From: Xanthomonas fragariae
GTDB taxonomy: Bacteria > Pseudomonadota > Gammaproteobacteria > Xanthomonadales > Xanthomonadaceae
NCBI RefSeq assembly: GCF_900183975.1
Contig: NZ_LT853882.1
Location: 62,001 to 126,000 of the forward strand
Length of the DNA stretch: 64,000 nt
Direction of reading: 5' to 3'
Part shown: in pieces, positions 55,138 to 64,000 of the stretch
Layout of the letters: each line of letters opens with the position of its first letter
Numbering within the stretch: the first letter of the stretch is position 1
The notes under the pieces: model-generated
Seen by the model: the letters and a program-made list of their open reading frames with translations, nothing else
The model's database searches: none
Told to the model about the DNA's origin: nothing
Translations under genes and position numbers: made by a program

Positions 55138-55749
55138 GTGTTTGACATAGGTGTTGGCGAACTGACGCTGATTGCGGTCGTCGCACTGGTGGTGCTCGGC
55201 CCCGAGCGTTTGCCCAAGGCGGCCCGATTTGCTGGACTGTGGGTGCGCCGTGCCCGCGCGCAGTGGGATTCTGTCAAGCAGGAACTGGAGCGCGAGCTCG
55301 AGGCCGAAGAACTAAAGCGCAGCCTGCAGGATGTGCAGGCCTCGCTGCGTGAGGCCGAAGATCAGTTGCGCAACAAGCAGCAGCAAGTCGAACAGGGCGC
55401 GCGCGCCCTCCACGATGATGTGGGTCGCGATATCGATATCCGCAGCAGTGCGACACCGGTGGCGACGCCGCTGGAACTGGCGCACGCAGATCTATCGGCT
55501 GGGTCCACTGCTGAGTCAGCGTTGGATGCATCAGCACCTGCTGGACCTGCTACAGCCGCACCCGTCATTGCGCAAGCACAGCCGATTGCTCCGTCGCCCC
55601 ATCAAACGCTGGTACCGGCCCCGCACGACACCGCGGTGCCGGCGCCGCATGCAGCGCATACCACCAACGCGCACGCCGCGCCGATCAATGCGGCGAGCAC
55701 ACCGACGGTGCCGACTGAGCCGACCAAGATTCAGGAGAAGCACCCGTGA
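55138..55749 (+). CDS. tatB: Sec-independent translocase protein TatB
   Basis: A 203-residue TatB starting at GTG. The N-terminal membrane helix with ELTLIAVVALVVLGPERLPK is diagnostic (conserved Glu and GPERLP). A long charged amphipathic helix follows (ERELEAEELKRSLQDVQ), and then an Ala/Pro/His-rich low-complexity tail. It forms the substrate receptor complex with TatC, whose GTG start overlaps the tatB stop. Confidence 0.96.
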   Translation: MFDIGVGELTLIAVVALVVLGPERLPKAARFAGLWVRRARAQWDSVKQELERELEAEELKRSLQDVQASLREAEDQLRNKQQQVEQGARALHDDVGRDIDIRSSATPVATPLELAHADLSAGSTAESALDASAPAGPATAAPVIAQAQPIAPSPHQTLVPAPHDTAVPAPHAAHTTNAHAAPINAASTPTVPTEPTKIQEKHP

Positions 55750-56483
55750 GCCTGTTCGATGACGCACAGGCCGAAAGCAGTCTGATCGAGCATCTGGTTG
55801 AACTGCGTGCGCGCCTGATGCGCGCCCTGATCGGCCTGGGCGTGGTGCTGCTGGCATTGCTTCCGTTCTCGCGCGCACTCTATTCGTGGTTGGCCGCGCC
55901 GCTGATTTCGCAGCTACCTTTGGGGCAGACGATGATCGCGATGAACCCGGCCGGCGCGTTCTTCGCCCCGCTCAAGCTGACCTTCTTCGTGGCGGTGTTC
56001 TTCAGCGTGCCGTGGTTGCTGTATCAGGCTTGGGCGTTTGTGGCGCCCGGCTTGTACCAGCGCGAAAAGAAGCTGGCGTTCCCATTGCTGGCCTCAGCGG
56101 TGGCGCTGTTCTACATCGGCTGCGCGTTCGCGTACTTCCTGGTGTTGCCGGCGGTGTTCCACTTCCTGACCACGTTCAAGCCGGACGTGATCGCCATGAC
56201 CCCGGACGCCAATTCGTATCTGGATTTCGTGCTGGCGATCTTCTTCGCCTTCGGTGCGAGTTTCGAGTTGCCGGTGGCGTTGGTGATCCTGGTGCTGCTC
56301 GGCTGGGTCACTCCCAAGCAGCTCAGCGAAGGCCGCGGCTACGCCGTCGTCGGCATCTTCATCCTGGCTGCGGTGCTCACCCCGCCGGATGTGGTCTCGC
56401 AGCTGATGCTGGCCATCCCGATGTGCCTGCTGTACGAGCTGGGCATCATCGCCTCGCGTGCGGTGGGTCCGAAGGCCGATTAG
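55746..56483 (+). CDS. tatC: Sec-independent translocase protein TatC
   Basis: A 245-residue, six-helix inner-membrane receptor for twin-arginine signals. GTG start overlaps tatB by four bases. Conserved parts: LIEHLVELRARLMRALIGLG at the N-terminus, the periplasmic loop NPAGAFFAPLKLTFFVA, WAFVAPGLYQREKKLAFPL and the helix FFAFGASFELPVALVILVLL. Full length. Confidence 0.97.
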   Translation: MSLFDDAQAESSLIEHLVELRARLMRALIGLGVVLLALLPFSRALYSWLAAPLISQLPLGQTMIAMNPAGAFFAPLKLTFFVAVFFSVPWLLYQAWAFVAPGLYQREKKLAFPLLASAVALFYIGCAFAYFLVLPAVFHFLTTFKPDVIAMTPDANSYLDFVLAIFFAFGASFELPVALVILVLLGWVTPKQLSEGRGYAVVGIFILAAVLTPPDVVSQLMLAIPMCLLYELGIIASRAVGPKAD

Positions 56484-56806
56484 CGCACTGCAGTGAAGCC
56501 AAGCGTGTTGACGACTCGGGCGCGCAACGATGTCGCCATCGACACGTCACAACCTCGGTCTTGTCACGGGTTGAAGACAAGATACGACTGTTCCAGAAGG
56601 TCAGCACCGTGCAAGTGGCGCAGAGGAATCATGCGTGAGCCAAGCCAAGTCGCTGCTCAGCACTCAGTGCTCTGGTTTAGCTGAACAACCACGCCAGCAA
56701 CATCCGCAGAGCGTGGTCATCCTTATAGGAGCTCACAGGTGGGCGATCGAGGCTCTCCCGAGAAAGCTTCATCGCGCATAAGTGCGCTCCTACAGACCAC
56801 GCATCT
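56484..56806. other. Intergenic region with a dispersed hairpin repeat
   Basis: No gene is supported. At 56726-56792 TAGGAGCTCAC and GTGCGCTCCTA form imperfect inverted arms around ~45 bases; the GTAGGAGCGCACTT-type motif is a common dispersed repeat in xanthomonads. It sits between the converging tatC and the membrane protein gene, where it may also help to terminate transcripts. Confidence 0.5.
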
Positions 56807-57712
56807 TCAGGCCGCAAACACATCCGGGCGCGATGGAGGGGCGGGCTGGGCGACGGCGCCTTCGTGGCTGAACATCTGTTTCCAGGCAGCATAGACCGAG
56901 CCGGCGAACACCGGCATCAGTACCGCCATCAGCAGCAGCTGGGCCAGCCACATCGCCACAGTCTGGCCGGCCACCAGGCCAATGATCAGCGCCACGATCA
57001 TCACCGCGAAATAGATCGCAAAGATGGCGATGAAGGCCAGCACGAAGAACACCAGCATCGCCGGCAGGTTGTGTAGGCTGGCGCGCAGGCTGGCGCGCAG
57101 CGCGTGGCCGCCGGTGCTGCGGTTGAACATCACCTGCGGCGGCATCACGAACAGCGCCAGCGTCATCGCCGCAAAGGTGGCGATGGTCAGCAGCAGCCAC
57201 AGCAGGATGCGTCCGGCCGGCAGGCCGGCGGCAAGCTGCTCGATCTGCGCCGGGTCGGGCTGTGCGCCGGACTGGCTGATCTGATTGATCTTGACCATTA
57301 CCTCGGACAACTGTTGCAGCCCGGTGGCACCAATCATCACCAGTAGCAGCACGCCCAGCAGCAAGCCGGCGATCAGCTGCGGCAGCAGCGACACCAGCAG
57401 ATGCGGTGCGCGACCGTCCTGTAGACCGTGCAGCAGATGCGACGGTTTGGCAACGCGGCCTTCGTCCACTTCGCGGATCGCCCACAACAGCCCGCCCATG
57501 AACAGCGGGCCGGCCAGCACCAGCAACAATTGCAAGGCCGGGCCCAGCAGCGGAACCAGCACTGAGAGCGAGACCACCAGGGAGGCGGCTACGCTCCAGA
57601 TCACCCCCAGCGAGCCAAGCGCCAGCGGCGCCCGCTTCAGCAGCGAGAAACCGGTCAACAGCCATTCTGCGCCGGCAGATGCCGGCACCTTGCGGATTTC
57701 GCTCATTCCCAT
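56807..57712 (-). CDS. BPSS1780-like integral membrane protein
   Basis: A 301-residue protein with six or so hydrophobic segments (for example SLVVSLSVLVPLLGPALQLL and LIAGLLLGVLLLVMIGATGL). The N-terminus EIRKVPASAGAEWLLTGFSL followed by LKRAPL is the signature of the BPSS1780 family, whose function is unknown. Start at 57712 (MGMSEIRK) or two codons later. A cytosolic linker around residues 140-165 is polar, and the C-terminus is short and Pro-rich. It is read in the same direction as nothing close downstream; the amidotransferase gene lies upstream on the same strand. Confidence 0.82.
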   Translation of the reverse strand: MGMSEIRKVPASAGAEWLLTGFSLLKRAPLALGSLGVIWSVAASLVVSLSVLVPLLGPALQLLLVLAGPLFMGGLLWAIREVDEGRVAKPSHLLHGLQDGRAPHLLVSLLPQLIAGLLLGVLLLVMIGATGLQQLSEVMVKINQISQSGAQPDPAQIEQLAAGLPAGRILLWLLLTIATFAAMTLALFVMPPQVMFNRSTGGHALRASLRASLHNLPAMLVFFVLAFIAIFAIYFAVMIVALIIGLVAGQTVAMWLAQLLLMAVLMPVFAGSVYAAWKQMFSHEGAVAQPAPPSRPDVFAA

Positions 57713-57751
57713 TCCGGATCGATACGCACCGGACCATCCGGCGTAGCCCGA

Positions 57752-58516
57752 TTATCGCTGCTTTTGCGTGTGCGCGGCGGGATCAGCGTTCACTGTTTGC
57801 AGACCGCGTGCATGATGCACGAACCGGCGCAGCAGCTTGCGCGCGACCGGCGCAGCGGTGACCTCTTGCGCCAGCTTGCGCGCGCAAAGGCCATGGCGGG
57901 CAATGCACTCTGCGCGCGCCTGCACATAGCCGCGCATGTGGTGGGTGGCGAACTCCGGATGAAACTGCACCCCCCAGGTGGCCCGGCCCCAACGGAAGGC
58001 GTGGCAGCGGTCCTGGCGCGAATGTGCCAGCACGATGGCGCCCTCCGGGGCACGCACTACCGTCTGCAGATGCGTGGCATGCGCCGGAAAGTGCGCCGGC
58101 AAGCCGGCAAACAAGGGATCCTGCTCGGCCGGCGGATGCAGCTCCAGCGCGATCGTGCCGGATTCGCGCCCGGCCGGGTTGTAGTCGACTTCGCCGCCCA
58201 GCGCGTGCGCCAGCAGCTGGTGTCCGTAGCAGATGCCCAGTAATGGCATCCCTTCGTGAGCGGCATCGCGCAGCCATTCGGCACTGCGTTCGCTCCAGTC
58301 GGCACGGTCGGTGACGAAGGCGGCCGAGCCGCTGACGATGGTGCCGGCAAAGCCGTCGTGGTCTGGCAGGCGGTCGCCATTGGCGACGTCGATGGCGACG
58401 GTCTCATGCTCGGCCAGCCCGGCCGCCACGCGGATCCAGTGCGGAAAACGGCCGTATCGCTTCACCGCCGGCACGGGCTGGCCGGTTTCGATGATCAGGA
58501 ACGGCAGGGCGGACAT
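57752..58516 (-). CDS. Class I glutamine amidotransferase-like protein (YfeJ/GuaA-GAT type)
   Basis: A 254-residue stand-alone class I glutamine amidotransferase domain. The nucleophile Cys is in LLGICYGHQLLAHALGGEV, and the His-Glu pair in WGVQFHPEFATHHMRGY. The oxyanion strand region GTIVSGSAAFVTDRADW replaces the usual GPxS loop. No synthetase domain is fused or adjacent, as in YfeJ-like proteins annotated as GMP synthase-like amidotransferases; the acceptor substrate is unknown. The ~600 bases upstream to 59122 hold no gene I can support. Confidence 0.9.
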   Translation of the reverse strand: MSALPFLIIETGQPVPAVKRYGRFPHWIRVAAGLAEHETVAIDVANGDRLPDHDGFAGTIVSGSAAFVTDRADWSERSAEWLRDAAHEGMPLLGICYGHQLLAHALGGEVDYNPAGRESGTIALELHPPAEQDPLFAGLPAHFPAHATHLQTVVRAPEGAIVLAHSRQDRCHAFRWGRATWGVQFHPEFATHHMRGYVQARAECIARHGLCARKLAQEVTAAPVARKLLRRFVHHARGLQTVNADPAAHTQKQR

Positions 58517-59122
58517 GCGGACGAAAATCCAGCAGCGGCGGATGTGCCTGATTGTAGGCAGCCTGGGCCGGTTTTTTCCAACTTGCGTGCCAACGCATCC
58601 AGCTAAGGTTATGCCGGATGGTTATGTGTTGATGGTCTATTGGTGATGGTGCGCCGTGCTGCGCGTGCTGTGCAGGTAAGCGTAGTGATGGCTGAGATGG
58701 TCAGGATCACCGGCCGGGGCACGTACCTGGTCAATGGCCAGGCTGCGGCCGCATCGATGGCGACATGCGCGTGCTGACCAACCCTTGCCAGCGCTTCGGG
58801 CATCTTCATCCCGGCGGGAGCAGGGACAGATTGCAGGCGGGGTGGCTCTCTTCGCATAGGAGTCAAGTCGCCAAGCACGCCAGACACGGCCTTGACGCTT
58901 CCCTCTCCCTGCTGGGCACCAAGGCACGGCTTACGCCCCACTGGCGCGTGCCAGGGGTGCGCGGAGTGAGGGGGAAGGTTGCCCGTGCCGTTCCCCAGCT
59001 TTTGGCGCTCCTCGTCCGCCAGCACGGCAATGGATGCTATGACAGCGAATGTGGGACGGCAGCGGTTGCGAGCCGATCGCCGCGCGTCCTCGAAGAACAG
59101 CCGGAGCGCTTCCGTCGACCCC
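58517..59122. other. Gap without a supported gene
   Basis: Both strands have short open frames but none has a ribosome site, family motif or consistent codon bias. The sequence around 58900-58990 (GGCGCGTGCC / GGGGGAAGG motifs) looks like dispersed intergenic repeat. It separates the amidotransferase promoter from the end of the GspE-like gene. Confidence 0.4.
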
Positions 59123-60937
59123 CTACTCTCGCGGCGGCAGCACCGACAGCACTTCTTCGATGGTGGTCAGCCCGGCGGCGACCTTTTCCAGGCCAGTGCG
59201 GCGCAGCGTGCGCAAGCCCTCGCCGCGCGCGACGTGGCTGAAGCTGGCCAGGTCGGTGTCGGCGCGGATCAGGCTGCGCAAACGCGGCGTCACCGGCAGC
59301 AATTCGTAGAGGCCGACGCGGCCCAGATACCCGGTGCGGCGGCATTCCAGGCAGCCGACCGGCGCGTGCACGTTCAGCACCTCCGGCAGCGCTTCGCCCG
59401 GCTCGCGGATCGCCGACCAATCGTCATCGCTGAGCGCATGTGGGCGCTTGCAATGCACGCACAGCGTGCGCACCAGTCGCTGTGCCAGCACGCCGTTAAG
59501 CGTGGAGGCGACCAGATAATGTGGCACGCCCAGATCCAGCAAGCGGGTGATCGCCGAGGCGGCATCGTTGGTGTGCAGCGTCGACAACACCAGATGGCCG
59601 GTGAGCGAGGCCTGCACCGCCATCTGCGCGGTTTCCAGATCGCGGATTTCGCCGATCATGATGATGTCCGGATCCTGCCGCAGCAGCGTGCGTACGCCGC
59701 TGGCGAAATCCAGGTCGATGTTCTGCTGCACCTGCATCTGATTGAATTCCGGTGCGATCATTTCGATCGGGTCTTCGACGCTGCACACGTTTACATCCGG
59801 CGTGGCTAGGCGTTTGAGCGTGGAATACAGCGTAGTGGTCTTGCCCGAGCCGGTCGGGCCGGTAACCAGCACGATGCCGTGCGGGCGCTCGACCAGCGCG
59901 CTCCAGCCAGCAGCTTCTTCGCCACTGAAACCGAGCTGCTCGATGCTTTTGAATGCCGAATCCGGGTCGAAGATGCGCATCACGCACTTTTCGCCGAACG
60001 CGGTGGGCATCGTGGACAAGCGCATTTCCACTTCGCGCCCACCCGGCGAGCGGGTCTTGATGCGGCCGTCCTGCGGGCGGCGACGTTCGGCCAAGTCCAT
60101 GCGGCCCAGTACCTTGATGCGGCTAACTACTGCGGTCATCACCGACGGCGGCACTTCTAGCACCTTGTGCAGCATGCCGTCGATGCGGAAGCGCATGCGT
60201 CCGGCCTCGCGGCGCGGCTCCAGATGGATATCGCTTGCCCGCTGTTCGTAGGCGTACTGCAGCAGCCAATCGACGATGTGCACGATGTGGTGGTCATCGG
60301 CGTTGACGTCGCTGGCGCGGCCCAGTTCCACCAACTGTTCGAAGCTGGGCAGGCCCGCCTCAGGTTCGGCGCTGCGCACATCGCCGCGCGCGCCGCGCAC
60401 CGATTGAGTGACGCCGAAGAACTCCATGGTGTAGCGATGCAGGTCCAGCGGATTGATCAGCGCCAGTTCGATGCGGCGACGGCTCAGATGCTGCACGTCG
60501 GCCAACCATTCCAGCGCCAGCGGCTCGCTGGTGGCGATCAGCACGCGCTCGGCATCCAGCGCCAGCGGCAGGATGCGGTGCCGGCGCGCATAGGCGTGCG
60601 AGACCACGCCAGTGACGGCGGCGACATCGATACGGGTCGGGTCGATGCGCAGATAGCGCAGCCCGGTACGCGTTGCCAACCATTCGGTCAGTCGTTCCAG
60701 GCCGAGTTCGCCGGCAGGCGGCTGCGCGGCGTGCAGCTTGAGGTTGGCCAGCAGCACCAACGGATGCACCTCGCTGGCATTGCGCACGCCGGCGGCGGAG
60801 AACTGCACGCGTTCGTGTTCGTGCGGCACCACCATGCCATCGGCAAGCAAGGCGGCGGCTACCGGATCGAACATCAGCCGGCCGCGCGGCAGGATCGTCG
60901 CTGCGCTGTCCGGATCGGCCGTACGCCGCTGTTCCAT
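59123..60937 (-). CDS. Orphan GspE/PilB-family secretion ATPase
   Basis: A 604-residue type II/IV secretion ATPase from ATG 60937. The N-terminal T2SSE_N-like domain (residues ~60-200) is followed by the ATPase: arginine-rich segment [20 protein letters not shown], Walker [16 protein letters not shown], Asp box VEDPIEMI, Walker [17 protein letters not shown] and His box [17 protein letters not shown]. The zinc tetracysteine motif is CVHCKRP ... [20 protein letters not shown]. It is intact, but no pseudopilin, GspF or secretin genes are adjacent, so its partner system must lie elsewhere. Divergent from glyQ with a 90-base shared promoter region. Confidence 0.9.
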   Translation of the reverse strand: MEQRRTADPDSAATILPRGRLMFDPVAAALLADGMVVPHEHERVQFSAAGVRNASEVHPLVLLANLKLHAAQPPAGELGLERLTEWLATRTGLRYLRIDPTRIDVAAVTGVVSHAYARRHRILPLALDAERVLIATSEPLALEWLADVQHLSRRRIELALINPLDLHRYTMEFFGVTQSVRGARGDVRSAEPEAGLPSFEQLVELGRASDVNADDHHIVHIVDWLLQYAYEQRASDIHLEPRREAGRMRFRIDGMLHKVLEVPPSVMTAVVSRIKVLGRMDLAERRRPQDGRIKTRSPGGREVEMRLSTMPTAFGEKCVMRIFDPDSAFKSIEQLGFSGEEAAGWSALVERPHGIVLVTGPTGSGKTTTLYSTLKRLATPDVNVCSVEDPIEMIAPEFNQMQVQQNIDLDFASGVRTLLRQDPDIIMIGEIRDLETAQMAVQASLTGHLVLSTLHTNDAASAITRLLDLGVPHYLVASTLNGVLAQRLVRTLCVHCKRPHALSDDDWSAIREPGEALPEVLNVHAPVGCLECRRTGYLGRVGLYELLPVTPRLRSLIRADTDLASFSHVARGEGLRTLRRTGLEKVAAGLTTIEEVLSVLPPRE

Positions 60938-61027
60938 GCTTGTTCGTCCCCGGCAGCGGTACTCCGCGGCAAAGCGCTGCGGGTCGCCCAGTATACTAGC
61001 GCACCCCTTCCGCACGGCCTTTGCTGC

Positions 61028-61936
<909 letters not shown>

Positions 61937-62123
61937 TGCTGTTTCCTTCCCCCGCTGGCGGGGAAGGTGCCCGCAGGGCGGATAGGGGCAGCACGTCTTC
62001 GCTGCCTTGGCACGACCCTCATCCGGCGCGGCGCGCCACCTCCTCTCGCTGGCGGGAGCAGGACATCCTCCAGTCACCTTCGTCCGTCGACGGGAGAAGG
62101 GACACAAGCAAGGTTCACCTGAC

Positions 62124-64000
62124 ATGAGCGAACAACTTCCCCTGCTGATCGAACTGGGCACCGAAGAGCTGCCGGTCAAGGCGCTGCCGGGTTTGGCGCA
62201 GGCTTTTTTCGATGGCGTGCTGAGCGGTCTGGAAAAGCGCGGCGTTGCCGTTACACACGGCGATGCTAAACCGCTGTCCACGCCGCGCCGCTTGGCGGTG
62301 CTGCTGCCGGGCGTAGCTACCGAGCAGCCCGAGCAGCGCTCCGAAGTGATGGGGCCGTATCTCAACATCGCACTGGATGCCGGGGGCCAGCCAACTAGGG
62401 CGCTGGCCGGTTTCGCTGCAAAAGCTGGCATCGACTGGACTGCGCTGGAGCGCACCAGTGATGCCAAGGGCGAGCGTTTTGTGCATCGCGCGGTGACGCC
62501 GGGCGCGCGCACCGCCGATTTGTTGCCGGAGATTCTGCATGAGGCGATCGCGGCGATGCCGATCCCCAAGCCGATGCGTTGGGGCGCGCACGAATATACT
62601 TTCGCGCGGCCGGTGCAGTGGCTGGTACTGTTGTTTGGCGACGCCGTGATTCCTGCCGAATTGCTGGGCGTGCGTGGCGACCGCATCACCCGTGGTCATC
62701 GCTTCATGCATCAGGGCGAAGTGTCGCTGGCCGCGCCGGGCGATTATGTCGATGCGCTGCGCGCCGCACATGTGCTGGTGGATGCGGACGCACGCCGTGC
62801 GCGCATCGTCGACGAAGTCGAAGCTGCGGCCAGGCAGGCCGGTGGCCGCGCGCGCATCAGCGACGACAATCTGGAGCAGGTGGTCAACCTGGTCGAATGG
62901 CCGTTGGCAGTGCTGTGCAGTTTCGAGCGCGATTTCCTTGCGGTGCCGCAGGAAGCGTTGATCGAAACCATGGAGATCAACCAGAAATTCTTCCCGGTGC
63001 TGGACGACAGCGGCACGTTGACCGAGCAGTTTATCGGCATCGCCAATATCGCCTCCAAGGACGTTGCCGAAGTCGCCAAGGGTTACGAGCGGGTGATCCG
63101 TCCGCGCTTTGCCGATGCCAAGTTCTTCTTCGACGAAGACCTCAAGCAGGGGCTGGACGCGATGGGCGCGGGTCTGGGCAGCGTCACTTATCAGGCCAAG
63201 CTGGGCACGGTTGCCGACAAAGTTGCGCGCGTAGCTGCGCTGGCACGTTTGATCGCGCCGCAGGTAGGAGCCGATGCCGAGCAGGCAGCGCGTGCTGCGC
63301 AGTTGGCCAAGAACGATCTGCAGTCGCGCATGGTCAACGAATTCCCCGAATTGCAGGGCGTTGCCGGCCGGCATTACGCCAAGGCCGCCGGTGAGCCAAA
63401 CGAGATTTCGCTGGCCATCGACGAAGCCTACCAACCGCGTTTTGCCGGCGATGACATCGCGTTGTCGCCGCTGGGTAAGGTGTTGGCGATCGCCGAGCGG
63501 CTGGATACGTTAGCCGGTGGGTTTGCTGCCGGGTTGAAGCCGACTGGCAACAAGGATCCGTTTGCACTGCGGCGCAATGCGTTGGGATTGGCGCGCACGG
63601 TGATTGAGAGTGGGTTTGAGCTGGATTTAGAACAGCTGCTTGTCGAGGCGCGTCATCAGATCAACCTCCAGGCAAGCGCCAGGCAACTGCTGAAGACGCA
63701 AACTGCGATCCATAATGCGAAAGATGCCGGAACCGCGTTGCCACAGTCTGTCCAGAAGCAAGCACACACCGTTCTGGCTCAATCTGCCCAAGATGGCGAA
63801 ATCTTCGACTTCATCCTAGAACGTCTGCGCGGCTACTACGCAGACAAAGACGTACCTGCCACGCATTTCAATGCGGTCGCTGCGTTGTTCTCGGTCGCGC
63901 CCGAGGGCGCTCCCACAACGCAAGGCGGAGCTACCCAGCTTGGCGCGACCCCCGCCTCCCTCTACGACTTCGATCGCCGCATCGCCGCGATCGGCATCTT
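62124..64000 (+). CDS. glyS: Glycyl-tRNA synthetase beta subunit (partial, 3' end outside)
   Basis: The first 625 codons of the tRNA-binding beta chain; it runs off the window edge in frame. It opens with [20 protein letters not shown]. Family blocks [72 protein letters not shown] and the HD-like [19 protein letters not shown] are present. No truncation seen so far. Together with glyQ it forms the essential glycine tRNA synthetase. Confidence 0.96.
   Translation, partial: MSEQLPLLIELGTEELPVKALPGLAQAFFDGVLSGLEKRGVAVTHGDAKPLSTPRRLAVLLPGVATEQPEQRSEVMGPYLNIALDAGGQPTRALAGFAAKAGIDWTALERTSDAKGERFVHRAVTPGARTADLLPEILHEAIAAMPIPKPMRWGAHEYTFARPVQWLVLLFGDAVIPAELLGVRGDRITRGHRFMHQGEVSLAAPGDYVDALRAAHVLVDADARRARIVDEVEAAARQAGGRARISDDNLEQVVNLVEWPLAVLCSFERDFLAVPQEALIETMEINQKFFPVLDDSGTLTEQFIGIANIASKDVAEVAKGYERVIRPRFADAKFFFDEDLKQGLDAMGAGLGSVTYQAKLGTVADKVARVAALARLIAPQVGADAEQAARAAQLAKNDLQSRMVNEFPELQGVAGRHYAKAAGEPNEISLAIDEAYQPRFAGDDIALSPLGKVLAIAERLDTLAGGFAAGLKPTGNKDPFALRRNALGLARTVIESGFELDLEQLLVEARHQINLQASARQLLKTQTAIHNAKDAGTALPQSVQKQAHTVLAQSAQDGEIFDFILERLRGYYADKDVPATHFNAVAALFSVAPEGAPTTQGGATQLGATPASLYDFDRRIAAIGI

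Noticed and set aside
60167..61027. N-terminal extension of glyQ by 287 codons
   Set aside because: It is antisense to the GspE-like gene; GlyQ starts normally at 61028.

Overview
The window is high-GC gammaproteobacterial chromosome, almost certainly Xanthomonas. Reasons: a textbook HrpX PIP-box promoter, an XVIPCD-like type IV secretion protein, a TonB receptor next to a tryptophan halogenase, remnants of the xanthomonad xylan/hexuronate utilisation gene set, and IS5-, IS3- and IS481-family debris. The genome looks like one in reductive decay: intact housekeeping blocks alternate with IS-rich stretches full of truncated, frameshifted or nonsense-mutated genes.

Layout. 0-1.5 kb: queF and a decayed M20 amidohydrolase. 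1.7-9.6 kb: an mdtABC-like RND efflux operon with two different permeases. 9.6-12.7 kb: a degraded island with LysR remnants, an XVIPCD-like Q-rich protein followed by a tiny lipoprotein, and an MBL-fold hydrolase pseudogene. 12.7-22.1 kb: hglS, a secreted protein of unknown function, an IS cluster, opgD, tdk and rep. 22.1-25.5 kb: a cassette bounded by MITE-like repeats. It carries a large, A/T-richer gene driven by a perfect PIP box; this is the most interesting object in the window, a candidate undescribed type III effector. Its product has two basic NLS-like motifs, four ~100-residue helical repeats and an acidic tail of 46-residue tandem repeats.

25.7-28.6 kb: yceH, an e(P4)-like phosphatase carrying a hexanucleotide repeat, pyrF and a candidate small RNA. 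28.6-32.5 kb: a tryptophan halogenase split by an IS and an N-terminally truncated TonB receptor. 32.9-38.4 kb: a lipoprotein, plsB, a quinone-oxidoreductase-like MDR protein and a DUF465 protein. 38.5-43.9 kb: an IS graveyard with a hypothetical gene cut by an IS and a solitary HsdR_N-type nuclease. 43.9-48.9 kb: a decayed xylan/xylose locus (uxuB, GH3, GH43, GH67 and xylA remnants) around an intact LacI regulator. 48.9-64 kb: conserved core genes: ttcA, rdgC, a YgjP-type metallopeptidase, an alpha/beta hydrolase, hemH, a SYLF protein, tatABC, a membrane protein, a class I amidotransferase, an orphan GspE-like ATPase, glyQ and the start of glyS.

No tRNA, rRNA or CRISPR array was seen. Two identical-product IS5-family elements lie in opposite orientation 23 kb apart, and three copies of another IS lie in direct orientation, so the middle of the window is prone to inversion and deletion.
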